DNA of 64,000 nt from Circinella minor (taxonomy: Eukaryota; Mucoromycota; Mucoromycetes; Mucorales; Lichtheimiaceae), in assembly GCA_016758965.1 (NCBI GenBank), contig JAEPRB010000111.1:1-64000 (forward strand). The letters are read 5' to 3'. The translations under genes and the position numbers were made by a program. Shown in pieces: positions 1 through 9,922 of the stretch; positions within the stretch are counted from its first letter, which is position 1; each line of letters opens with the position of its first letter. The notes under the pieces were generated by a model. That model saw only the letters and a list, made by a program, of their open reading frames with translations, did no database searches and was not told the DNA's origin.

Positions 1-225
1 ATTAGTTTTAAAAAAGAAATTAATTTTTTTTTGACAATTAATAATATATAATCAATTAATATTTATTTTTATATCATTATAGTTTGATATAATAGGTTTA
101 ATAAATTTATTTGTTGAATCTTCTGCATTTGCCAAGTTTAGAATAGTTTATTAAAGCTTGCATTGATACTAAAAAAATATTCTTTTTTATTTATTTGAAA
201 ATGCATAGGCCCTGATTGTACTTTG

Positions 226-822
226 ATGTCCAAGGTAAGAAATAATAAATAAAGTTGACAACATCATTAACTATTTATTAATTTAATTTTTGTTATATTT
301 GTATATAGACTTTCCGAGTTAAGGGCACCTCTCATTCTAACTCTGATGAAGAAGCACTTGTCAATATGGATGCTAATATCGATAAGGGTTGTTTCGGTGT
401 CGATATTACCCAACCTGCTATTGGTGAACATGTCTCTGGTGTTTTCCCTGTTCAAATTGGTATGTTAATTTTCTATATATAACAGAAAAAGAAAAGAAGA
501 AGAGTGATCTTTAAAGCTTCACAAAAGAAAATATTATAACATAAAATATATTTATACTTTAGCCCGCGATAGTGCTTCTCCCGTTGAGTCCGTAACCAAT
601 GTTGAACTTTTCAAGGTCGATCTTGAAAACCGTCAACCCGTCAAGGTTCAAGATGCTTGGACTGGTAACACTCTTCTTTATGAATCTTTCAATGTCAAGG
701 ATTCTCTCAAAGAAAAGGCTTCTGATGACAAAGAATATGCTTACTTTTACAAGTTGAGCGGTATCACACAACATGAAGAAAAGTGTGAATTCTATTCTCA
801 TCCTTTCTATATTGATAATTAA
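226..822 (+). CDS. Small uncharacterised protein, 139 aa, three exons
   Basis: Three exons fit in phase: 226-234 (just ATG TCC AAG), 309-459 and 563-822, with GTAAGA/GTATGT donors and AG acceptors, giving 139 residues that start MSKTFRVKG and end at TAA. The upstream ATG at 201 is followed at once by a stop, so ATG 226 is the better start. There is no signal peptide, membrane segment or familiar motif. The middle part alternates hydrophobic and polar residues (GEHVSGVFPVQIARD, then VESVTNVELFKVD), which suggests a small beta-rich domain; that is inference. I do not recognise the family. The codon choice (many GTC, ACC, AAG) is like that of the well-expressed carnitine genes in this window, so the gene may be strongly expressed. 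It ends tail-to-tail with the next gene, about 200 bp away. Confidence 0.75.
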
Positions 823-1020
823 GATACATAATGATTGTAGTTTATATAACTTTTTTTTTGTAACAACTAAATTATAAAATAAAATAATAATAACAACAAT
901 AATAATAATATTTCTGATCATTACCTAAAAAAAAAAAAAGTTAGCATAATTAAGAGTTTATTATTTTATTAACATTATGTGTATAGTGCAATAACAGGTA
1001 ACAACTTTTGAATAGTCTTT

Positions 1021-2032
1021 TTAATCCCAAATCAATTGACCTTTTTCATTCAAACTAGCAACACCAGTAGGTACTTTGGATGATCCTTTTTGGGGCTTTT
1101 TACCCCATTGTGTGTTTTTGCCTGCACCTGTACTATAAAATTCATTGATTTTTTGTCGTTCTAGTTCTTTTTGATGCCTTCGTAATCGTTCTGCTTGTAC
1201 TGATTCAGAACTTGCTTTCTGTTGTTTACGTTTAGTTGCTTTAGCTTGATTTTCTCGTTGTTTCTTTGTTAATACTTCTTGTTCTCTTGGTGCAGAATAA
1301 ACTATATGAATAATAATACATCTATTAATGATCTAAGATATAAACGATACAGATATATGCATAGCTTTTGAAATAAATGATGGATACGTTACTTTGTTTT
1401 CTAGTGGACCCAATAGATTCCCATCCATCTTCCTTTGGTACTGGTTCCCATCCATCATCTTCTGGTTCCGTAGTAATTCGCATAACTCGTGAATATGTGG
1501 GTGTTAAATCCATGTGTTCATCTATTTCTCTTGATTCTTTTTGATTACTAGACTTGATATTATTATTATTATTACCACTGTTCATATTAGGAGTACTATC
1601 ATCAACAGTAAACTTTTCTTTGCTCGCTGTTGTGGTTTCTACTGCTGATTTGGTTTTCTTCTCATTGACTTCTTTCATCTTTCCCTTCTGTTTCTGGTCA
1701 TTCTTACTAGGACGCGACGATGACGACGAGTCCCGTTGTACTTGTTGCGCATTATCATTTTCTTGACTCTTCGGTGATAACGTGGATGGTTGAGCTTGTT
1801 TCTCATGGTTGATGGCAGTAGTAGTTGTTACAGATTCATTATGTAATGGCGCAGTCGATTCAATTTTTTTTGATTTGCCTTTCTTTTTCTTCTTTTTAGA
1901 CTTTTTTGTTGTTACGTTGGAATCAGATGGTGTAGCTTGGTTACCTTCAATGTGAAGAGCATTCGATCGATAAAAGTAAATGAAAAGAACAGGTAGAAAA
2001 AGAACACATAAGAGACCTAGCTCTTGATACAT
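1021..2032 (-). CDS. Single-pass membrane-anchored, lysine-rich disordered protein, 306 aa
   Basis: Two exons, 2032-1393 and 1301-1021, join in phase (AAA CAA A | TT) and encode 306 residues. Residues 5-22 (LGLLCVLFLPVLFIYFYR) form one hydrophobic segment right at the start, followed by a very basic KKSKKKKKKGKSKK patch. This suggests a signal anchor with the bulk of the protein on the cytosolic side. The middle is low-complexity (S/T/N/Q/K). The second half has two W-E-P/W-E-S motifs (DDGWEPVPKEDGWESIG), then a charged helix rich in R, K, E and Q, and a C-terminal tail with WGKKPQKG and GVASLNEKGQLIWD. That tail looks like the conserved part, since it is the only ordered stretch after the helix. 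No function can be assigned. The donor is GTAACG, which is slightly unusual. Confidence 0.75.
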
Positions 2033-2679
2033 TTTTTTTATTTAAAACAGAACAAAAAGGATAATTATTGTGCTATATTGAGTTTGAGTGATTTATTGCT
2101 GAATTTGTAAAAGGTTGGGCTTTTTGGGAAAAATTTACTACATTGTCCCCCTTACCTTATAGATAAAAAAAATTGACAAAAAGAAAATATATACGTATAA
2201 GAAGAAAAGTATATCATTAAGCCAGATAATAGAATTGAAATTATAATACAATCCTTGTGAATGCATATCGCCTACGCACATACTTTATCCAAATACGATC
2301 TCCATAAAAAAAAAAATATAAGTAGTTAGCAAAGTTCCAGTGTACAAAAGGAAGATATTAAAAATATTGAATTTTTTTTCTTTGGTGAAGAAAATAAAAA
2401 TATATATATAATTACACATTATAAAAAAAGAAAAGGGAGGGTGCGTATATGTATGTATGTGTTTGTATATGCGTCATTTTTTGTGGTGTGTATATAAGTT
2501 TTTGTGTATGTGGAAGAACGTTAACTAAAAAAGTAATAAAAAAAAAGAACAAGATAGTAGTGTGTGCGAGAGAAAGAGAGAGAGAGTGTGTGAACGAGAA
2601 TAATAATAACAATAATAAATATAGTCAAAAAAGAAAAGGATCAAAAGGGTAAATATATGATGTTCTTTTTTTGTTTGTA
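2033..2679. other. Intergenic, low complexity
   Basis: Head of the 306-aa gene to tail of the NMN adenylyltransferase gene. It holds A/T homopolymers, a TATATA run near 2400, and a GA-rich stretch near 2570-2590. I see no gene. Confidence 0.5.
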
Positions 2680-4288
2680 TTAATATGAATCTGGTTTTGC
2701 TTTGTACAATCCATACTGGTGTATATAATCAATTACAGGATTAGGTGATAAGTATTTAATTGACATGTCTCGTTTTATAAACAGTCTAATATAATTATAT
2801 AAATGATTAATTTCAAAGATATTGCAAAAATATATATAAAAAAGAAAAAAAGAAACATGTACTTACCGAACTTTGGTTGAACTAATATCATTATGTATCA
2901 GTTGTTTAATTACAGTAACATTCATCTATAATTTATGATCAAAAATATTTGTAAGCGATCAATTTATACATATATATTTCTCCGGTTTAAATGAACTTAC
3001 TCTATGTTGATAAAGTATATCATGTGAAAGTAAAAATCCATATACATCTGTTCCGGTTCTCTCTATTATTATTATCAAAGTTATTAACCACATAATCCTT
3101 TTATATATATATATTTGATCCAATTCCGTACAAATACATACCTATGATGACGCAACCGTAATGACCAACAATATGATGTAACTATGGTAACCCAAGTCGT
3201 TTTGTTTTTTTTGGGCTTATTAGTAACCTGGTTACAAATATCCTTTTCACAACCCAATCCAATAAAAAAAAAACTTACATCTTTAGGAGCCCATACACCT
3301 GGATGACCAAATGATGCAATTAAATCACCACCTGCTAAAAGCATAATTTTAATTTTTCGTTGTTCACCTAATAATATCATTATATATAAAAAAAAACAAG
3401 GACATTATTAAAATCTTTTTTTTTTCTTGTTCTGTTATAAATTTCCCCACTACCAATTATAATACTTACCACTCTTTGTACGAATACCTCCTCCAGCAAT
3501 ATTTAATTCATGATCAAAATGATCCAAGACAACAGCAGTTCGTTGATATGAACCTTGTCTAGGTTCCCAAGAATCTACCATTAACCAATCTGAAGTCGAG
3601 TTGACTGCTAATGTACACATTTTTACTCGATGTTTTGCTTTAGCTAACCCTTCTTTCATATAAGCATCAGAAACTGGAGAATAATAGCCTGCCAGCAGTT
3701 CATATTCATTCCGTTCCTTAAAATGATCTTGTGCCATTTCTGTAAATAAAAAAAATAAAAAGTTAAAATTATTTCCAAAAAAAAAATTGATGAGTCATCT
3801 TTTCACAAAGCTTTGACCTTTTCTTCCTCTTTCTCTCTTTTTTTTTTATAGTATTGTATAATGCATATTCCAATAGTAATCAATTAATATAAAAAATAAT
3901 AATATAAAAATAGAATATTTACCAAACATTCGTAAGTGGAGATAAGTAATGGGTGAAAAGGAACCGCAAGCAACTAATACTAGTGGTGTTTTACTATCAT
4001 CTATATTGAATAAATAAATATATATATATATAGTTATGTTGTCAGAATATAATCCAATATATAAGTTTACTTTTATTATTCTTCTCCTTCCGCGGCATAA
4101 CCTCTTTTTTTTCTCTTTTCTCGCTTTGACCCGGATGTTTTTTTTTAACCTTTCATGGTATCAGGTAAGTAGTGTCGAGGAAATACATATTCGTTTTCAA
4201 AGCCATTATCAACAGAATCAACAAGTCCTGAAGGTGGATCGCTTGTTGTTTTTGTTTTTGTTGAATCGTTCAGTTGTTGAGTACTCAT
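2680..4288 (-). CDS. NMA1: Nicotinamide/nicotinate mononucleotide adenylyltransferase, 280 aa
   Basis: It catalyses the last step of NAD synthesis: NMN or NaMN plus ATP gives NAD or NaAD. Eight exons (4288-4150, 4000-3923, 3739-3470, 3367-3279, 3181-3142, 3062-3001, 2925-2867, 2785-2680) join with every phase consistent, giving 280 residues, a normal length for the eukaryotic NMNAT family. The nucleotidyltransferase signature GSFSPITYLH lies at residues 59-68, including the His of the (T/H)xxH element. GYYSPVSDAY, the WLMVDSWE segment, TAVVLDHF, LLAGGDLI, ERTGTDVYGFLLSHD and the ISSTKVR motif (240-246, phosphate binding) follow in family order. The first 46 residues are a polar extension rich in Thr, Lys and Ser. 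Exon 5 is only 40 nt. The gene is divergent from TEN1 with 290 bp between the start codons. Yeast Nma1/Nma2 are nuclear and cytosolic; location here is inferred from the lack of a targeting peptide. Confidence 0.95.
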
Positions 4289-4578
4289 CGTGTTTTTTTT
4301 TGAAGTTGTTGTTATGTTAATTAAAAGCTTGTTTTTTATACCCTCCCTTTTTTCGAAATGGTTTTTTTTTTTTTAGCGGATTGTCAAGATATTAGAGAGG
4401 AAAAACAAATGAAAGAGAGAAGGAAGAAAGAGAAAGAGAGAGAGAGAAAGAGCTTGAACTAATATGTAAAAAGCCTAATAGGACAGAAGATCAAGATTTT
4501 ATTTTATATTGATTTTTCGAACCGCGCCTATCTTAAAGTATCTTTCTCTCTCTCTCTTTCTCGCACAACTTTTCTAAT
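4289..4578. promoter_or_regulatory. Shared divergent promoter between NMA1 and TEN1
   Basis: 290 bp separates the two start codons, so both genes must initiate here. The region contains a GA-rich purine tract (about 4397-4452) and a mirrored CT tract (about 4541-4563) just before the TEN1 ATG. I see no clear TATA box. Regulatory meaning is inference. Confidence 0.45.
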
Positions 4579-4814
4579 ATGGAAGAAAATAACGTCATGC
4601 CTTCAAGTGAATTAATACTTCACTTGAATGAAATTACAAACAATCCAAGATCTCATGTTGGTAAAATAGTTCGTGTAAAAGGCTTGTAAGTCTTTCATTA
4701 GAAACTAGTTTTTTTTATATATAATAAATTTTGTTTTTTATGAAAATAAATAAAGATCTATTTTCTCATATTTATTACCTGACACGCGCCTCGATTGACA
4801 CGCGTATTTCCCCA

Positions 4815-4849
<35 letters not shown>

Positions 4850-5247
4850 AAAAGAATTTGATGCAACAATAAATCAAGCCATATTAGAATATGAAAATAG
4901 CATTTTATATTTGAATACAGATATCATTCATCCATTTCCATTTGAACTTGGCAAGTTAATTGAATGTATTGGAGAAATATGTTATGATGATGAGGTAATT
5001 CATAAAATAATATCTTTATGGATTTATTATTGAGTAATGAAAATGGATGAATTGATATCATATAATTTTACATGTACTTCTTTTTTTTTAAAAAAAAAAA
5101 AAATTATAATAGCAAGAAAGAATATTACTTCGACCTAATATTGTAAGAAGTATTGATACTTTGGATATGAAATTATTTGAACAAGCTGGGAAATATAAAC
5201 GTCAATATATTGAGAAATTAAAATCAATGGATATTCAAAAGGAATAA
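4579..5247 (+). CDS. TEN1: CST-complex telomere-capping subunit Ten1-like OB-fold protein, 129 aa
   Basis: Exons 4579-4685, 4847-4994 and 5113-5247 join in phase (GGC TT | T; GAG | CAA) to encode 129 residues, close to the ~120 of human TEN1. Features of the family are visible: an opening strand HVGKIVRVKGFLKEFD, the central ILEYENSILYLNTDII followed by PFPFELGKLIECIGEI, and a C-terminal strand-helix RPNIVRSIDTLDMKLFEQA. This order (G..VRV.G / L.VDT.LL.PF / G.LI..IGE / RV...D..D..LYEQA) is that of Ten1, the small OB-fold partner of Stn1 in the CST complex, which caps telomeres and assists fill-in synthesis. I recognise it from this pattern, not from an alignment. Intron 1 ends in a run of 30 A directly before its AG. 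It shares a promoter region with NMA1. Confidence 0.8.
4816..4845 (+). repeat. Poly(A)30 abutting the 3' splice site of TEN1 intron 1
   Basis: Thirty uninterrupted A residues precede G4846 and exon 2. The acceptor therefore has no pyrimidine tract. Confidence 0.9.
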
Positions 5248-5550
5248 TCATTTCGTATAAATAAACTTATTATTATTATTAATATAATAAAAGTATCTAA
5301 TTATATAATCATGATTAGACTTCAATTGGAATAAAAGAAGAGGAGTGAGAGAAAGAGAAGATAATAATAGAAACGAGTGAACAGTACCTATCAAGAGAAT
5401 AAAAAACTTGAATTTGTTGAATTGAGTCTCCGAGTCATAATCACATAGCACGCGCACCCTCCCTATTACATCCTCCTCGCTCGAAACTTGAGTTATATTT
5501 TTATTTTTTTTTATTTTACTTCTTTATTTTTTTAACCACATTCGAGATCA

Positions 5551-6657
5551 ATGGCACAAAGTAAGTTTATTTTTTATTTTTTTGGGAAATATGTTTTCTT
5601 TTATTGAATTAATAAAGTAGAAGAAACATATCAAAAAAAAGAAACAACCCTATTATTTGTAAAAATAGAACTACTTTTTACTTTCAAAAAAAAAAAAAAG
5701 TGAGAAAGAAAGATTGAACTCTACATAATGTTAAGTAGGCGGACCAACTTTTTCATTCGCTTAACATTAGTATGGACTTTTTTTTTTCTCTTTCTTTTTT
5801 TTTTTTTTTTTTTTTTTGTTTGTGAAAAGTAACAAATGAAATTTATTTTTACATTTAACTTGTTACTTGTGGAAAGATTGAAATTTATTTGCTGTATATA
5901 AATAAATATATATATATATATATATATATTACTCACTATTACGGGAGGGATTTGTTTTTTAAAATAATAGTACCACGTAACTTCCGTTTGCTCGAAGAGC
6001 TAGAGAAAGGTGAAAAGGGACTTGGTGATGGTACTTGTAGTTATGGATTAGCGGATGACGATTTACTTATGCATAATTGGCATGCTACTATTCTCGGTCC
6101 TCCTCACGTAAGTTTTTAAAAAGTGTGTGTGTGTGTGTGTGTGTGTATGAGATATAGATAAAGAGATATGGATTTTTAACTTTTGACATTTTATATCAAT
6201 TCTGAAATAGTCTGTTCATGAGAATCGTATTTACAGTTTAAAGATTTATTGTGGTGAATCCTATCCTGATGCACCACCTACTGTACAATTCGTATCTCGG
6301 ATCAACTTGCCTAGTGTAAACCCTCAAAATGGAAAGGTTAGTTATGATTTCTTATTAAAAAACAAAAAAGATGGGATGATAAAAGGAATATTTGATTATT
6401 TACCAACTATATAACCTGATTTATATTTTAATTATAATAGGTTGAATCAAGTCGTTTACCATGTTTGGCTCAATGGAGACGCACATATTCTTTGGAAACT
6501 GTTTTGACAGAATTGAGAAGGTAAAAAATAATAGATAAAATTAGTAGTATGTGAGTCATTCATGTAGATGTTCTAAGTTAAAATTTTTTCTTTAATTAGA
6601 GAAATGGCTACAATCGGTAGAAAGTTGCCACAACCTGCTGAAGGAACATCATTCTAA
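5551..6657 (+). CDS. MMS2: Ubiquitin-conjugating enzyme E2 variant (UEV), Mms2/UBE2V type, 136 aa
   Basis: Five exons (5551-5560, 5971-6107, 6211-6336, 6441-6520, 6600-6657) give 136 residues with all phases consistent. The sequence starts [20 protein letters not shown] and shows the UEV core: [60 protein letters not shown], then [21 protein letters not shown]. The E2 HPN motif and the catalytic Cys loop are absent, as expected for a variant. Family knowledge: Mms2 pairs with Ubc13 to build Lys63-linked ubiquitin chains, notably on PCNA for error-free damage tolerance. The first coding exon is only 10 nt (ATGGCACAAA), followed by a 410-nt intron that carries long T and TA runs. Length matches the family (137-145 aa). 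RAD54, another DNA-repair gene, lies 14 kb away, with no sign of linkage. Confidence 0.95.
6123..6146 (+). repeat. (GT)12 microsatellite inside MMS2 intron 2
   Basis: A perfect GT dinucleotide tract just downstream of the exon 2 donor. It could be a length-polymorphic marker. Confidence 0.9.
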
Positions 6658-7015
6658 ATCGAATAGAAATAATCACAATTACAATTGAACATAAACTTTC
6701 ATAGCAAAACCCACAAATATCCTCGTTCTTTTTTTTTTAACTAAAGAAGAAGAATCACAAACATATAACTTTTCTTACATAAATCAAGTCCATTTTTTAA
6801 ACCATCAAATCCCCCCCTTAACCCTCTTTTTTCCTTTCCAATTTCTTTATGATTATTTTTTTTTTTTTGATTTTGATTTTGCAATAGCATACACAGAACA
6901 AATTATCTTTTCTTTTAAAGATATAAAAAGGATAGTAGTAGTAGTAAGCATTTTATTCTAACAAAAAAAAAAAAGGGGGATGGGAAGTTCTATACATATA
7001 AAATAGAGAGATGAT
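6658..7015. other. Convergent intergenic region between MMS2 and CAF16
   Basis: The two genes end facing each other. The gap holds C-rich and T-rich runs and three TAG triplets near 6935, probably 3' UTRs. No gene seen. Confidence 0.5.
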
Positions 7016-8132
7016 TTATTCTTTATTCCAATAATTATAATACTTATCACCATATTGTTTCATATCATCCTTTAATTCATCCCATTTTGAATGAGGTAAT
7101 CCAGTATCTGGTTCTAATGGTGCTTTTGTTTTTTTATCATGTCGTTGCTTATCTTCTTTTAACCAATTATAACAAAGAGCCATGAGTGGTGAATCCATTA
7201 AACCATGTTCTTGATGATACTTTTTCAATGCTTCAAATTCTGGGAAATTTTTCATATCTTGTTTGACAAGAATTGCACCATCAGCCATACGTGCAGTATG
7301 AGTCATCCATGTACCCAATCCTATTAATAACAATAATATATCATTCCCAAATTAATTTTTCAATATGAAATAATAGTAATATAAATTACTTTACCATCAA
7401 AAATATGAGTAGCATAAATCTATATAAAATATCATTTATTAGAAAATTAATAATAAAACCAATAATAATAATAATAATAATAGTCATACTTACAATAGTA
7501 GCACCTCTCGTTTCACATTCATTACGTAAATATTTTAATAATTCAGTACGCACAAGAATATCCAAATCCATTGTTACTTCATCCAATAATAAAAGTTCCC
7601 AAGGTTGTAATAAACCCATGGTTAATTGTACTCGACGTAATTGACCATCTGATAATTGATGTAAACGCCAATTCAAGTCAACTTCAAGAACATCAATTAA
7701 TTCTTTTGTACGTTCTGGCCATCGTTTACTTCCCATACTACTTAAAAAGAAATCCACTGACATATCTGATCGAATATGTGTATTATGAGCCCAATCTGTA
7801 CCAAGATATAATACCCCCTAAAACAAAATTATGTTTAGTATGTTCTTTCTATCTTATCAGAAAAAAAAAATAGAAAAACTTACAGCAGGTGCATCCACAA
7901 ATGCATCACGATCAAATACACGAACATGTCCACTCATTTTACGTTTTCCAGCAAGAATACGTAAAAGAGTTGTTTTACCATGCCCATTGCCACCTACTAC
8001 TAGGACTCGTTCACCGCGTTTAACTTGAAGATTTAAATTTTTCAAAATGTCTGGACCACCATAACTAAATGTAAAATCTTGGACATCAACAACAAGATCA
8101 TTGTTAAGTTGTGATGCTGCTCCGTTCGACAT
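7016..8132 (-). CDS. CAF16: Soluble ABC ATPase, Caf16 (CCR4-associated factor) type, 300 aa
   Basis: Four exons (8132-7884, 7817-7494, 7419-7395, 7320-7016) join in phase to 300 residues; the third exon is only 25 nt. It is a single ABC domain without membrane segments: an aromatic A-loop in TFSYGGPDIL, Walker A GGNGHGKTT (residues 47-55), ABC signature in LSDGQLRRVQL (the usual S-G-G-Q is S-D-G-Q), Walker B LLLLDEVTMDLD with the catalytic Glu, and an H-loop in IYATHIFDGL. The C-terminal extension GTWMTHTARMADGAILV and the tail match the Caf16/ABCI-like subfamily rather than transporters. In yeast Caf16 associates with the CCR4-NOT complex and interacts with Mediator components. The start codon is the first ATG of the only long exon and nothing upstream extends the frame. 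Confidence 0.9.
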
Positions 8133-9324
8133 GATTTATTATATAATACAAAAATATAAATAAAAGAAAAAAAAAATTATAGTTATAGTTATGCTACACA
8201 GGGCTTTTTTTTTCTCTCTCTCTTTTGGGGGGAGCGGAGTAAGCTGTTGCTAATGTTACCAAATCACCAGATAAACAAAAAATGTTTCGAATAAACAAAC
8301 ATGTTGTTATCTCGATTTATGTGTTCCTTTTAACCTTTTTTCCTACTTTTATATCAAAACATTTATAAACATGTTTGTTTTTACTGTATAATCTGATATA
8401 ATAAATTATACGTTTTATAAAAGAACAAAACAAATTGAATCGGTAAAATGACACCATGCGAAAACTTTTCTTACGTAAGAAAATTAAATGTATCATAGAG
8501 ACAATCTATGATAGACCAATTATAACATTTAGATTATAGTCCATGTTCTATATACAACAAGAAAAACGAATACGTACACCAAAGAACTGGATTGAATTTT
8601 AATGAAAAAAAAAAAGTACTTGTTTTTTATCTTAATTTTTCGCGCATCAATCCTATTTTGCATTAAAAAATATGAAACATGAAAAAGAAGAAATACGTAC
8701 CCCCTCTTCCCCCCCCCAAAAAAAAACAACATTTTTTTCCCATATTTTGTTGCTCACAAGTTGGATGAACCCAACAAATAAGTTTACAACGCCAAAAGTT
8801 GTAAAGAAAAAGAATAATAATCAGGGGTTCAAACTTCAAGGGATGTTACTCATGATGGTGAACATTAAAAAAAAACAATAACGCTATGGCCAATAAATAA
8901 ATGATCAGTAGTATGTTACTTTTTTTATTTGAAAATTTATACTAGTAGTAGTAATATTAAAAGATTATGTAAAAATTTCTTGATGGAAAGAAAGGGGGAA
9001 AAAAAAAAGGAGACATTTTACAAAACAAGTAGAAGGAAAGTGAGCTTTTTACAATTGTAGAATGGAAGAGGGAAGAAAGAAAGTGATTGTTTCATTTACA
9101 AAAGTTGTCAAGAACCAAATCAATTCTTTTTTTTTTCTATTAACAAAATATGATAAAAAGAAAAATGAAAAAATGATAATGGATGGTGATGATGATGATA
9201 ATGCTTGTAGAGGTGAAGATATGTAATGTGGTTCCTGCCACAATTCACATATATATAAAAAAAAAAAAAGATGTAACAATAAGGAACCAGTTGGTTTTAA
9301 TTGTATCCGTGTATTATGTCGTGT
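8133..9324. other. Intergenic, no gene recognised
   Basis: About 1.2 kb with many A or T homopolymers, CT and C runs near 8210 and 8700. Short open frames on both strands are composed of lysine, phenylalanine or asparagine from homopolymers and are not credible genes. The part from about 9040 is probably the 3' UTR of the following minus-strand gene. Confidence 0.45.
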
Positions 9325-9540
9325 TTAAAATGTATGATCTTCCATCATCATTGCTCGAGTATCTACATTGGCTTTTCTTGGTTCATAATAATCATTCATG
9401 CGAGCATCATGAACAAATGGATTGGCTGCCACGTCTACATCAAAAACTGGTAATGCATTTACTTTCAGAAATTCAACTAAAGACAATATCAATACGAATT
9501 GAAAAAGAAAGGTTGATGTTGCTGTGATATAAGATGCCAT
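9325..9540 (-). CDS. Small secreted protein, 71 aa
   Basis: An intronless 71-residue ORF starts MASYITATSTFLFQFVLILS. Residues 9-30 are a hydrophobic stretch typical of a signal peptide, with likely cleavage after KVNALP or just before it. The remaining ~40 residues are polar and acidic (DVDVAANPFVHDARMNDYYEPRK) with no cysteine, so it is not a cysteine-stabilised effector or defensin. An in-frame ATG farther upstream (near 9645) would bury the signal sequence inside a longer hydrophobic leader, so the 9540 start is preferred. A good TATA box lies about 140 bp upstream. I do not recognise the family; a secreted or cell-surface peptide is inferred only from the leader. Confidence 0.6.
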   Translation of the reverse strand: MASYITATSTFLFQFVLILSLVEFLKVNALPVFDVDVAANPFVHDARMNDYYEPRKANVDTRAMMMEDHTF

Positions 9541-9676
9541 TATTTTTATATGCTGAAATATATAAGAATGTGTAGGTGTACTATGTAATGTGAGAAGAAG
9601 AACAAAAAAAAAATGGAAAGAGGAAAAAAAAAGAAACCTGATCAAATCCTTCTTAATCTATCGAATTTGTACTGGG

Positions 9677-9684
9677 TATTTATA
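9677..9684 (-). promoter_or_regulatory. TATA box (TATAAATA) of the 71-aa secreted protein gene
   Basis: Minus-strand TATAAATA lies 137 bp before the ATG at 9540. Transcription would start near 9650, leaving a ~110-nt leader. It is one of few consensus TATA boxes beside a gene here. Confidence 0.5.
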
Positions 9685-9693
9685 CCCGTGGCG

Positions 9694-9721
<28 letters not shown>
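9694..9721 (+). repeat. Poly(T)28 tract upstream of the secreted-protein gene
   Basis: Twenty-eight T (A on the gene strand) sit just upstream of the TATA box. Poly(dA:dT) tracts exclude nucleosomes in fungi, so a promoter role is possible but unproven. Confidence 0.8.
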
Positions 9722-9724
<3 letters not shown>

Positions 9725-9887
9725 GTGACATTTCCAATAATAGGAAAGAAAGAAAACAAAAGAAAAGAGGGGCTGGGAGGAGGGGCGGGATGAAAGCAAC
9801 AAATTATTATTATTATTATTATTATCAATCAATTAATAACTCGGATACTATAAAGAAATTATTATATAATTCAATTATTCTGTAAAA

Positions 9888-9922
<35 letters not shown>

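Noticed and set aside
1554..1766. Plus-strand ORF opposite the 306-aa membrane protein
   Set aside because: It is the antisense shadow of Asn/Lys/Ser codons; the minus-strand gene is supported by splice phase.
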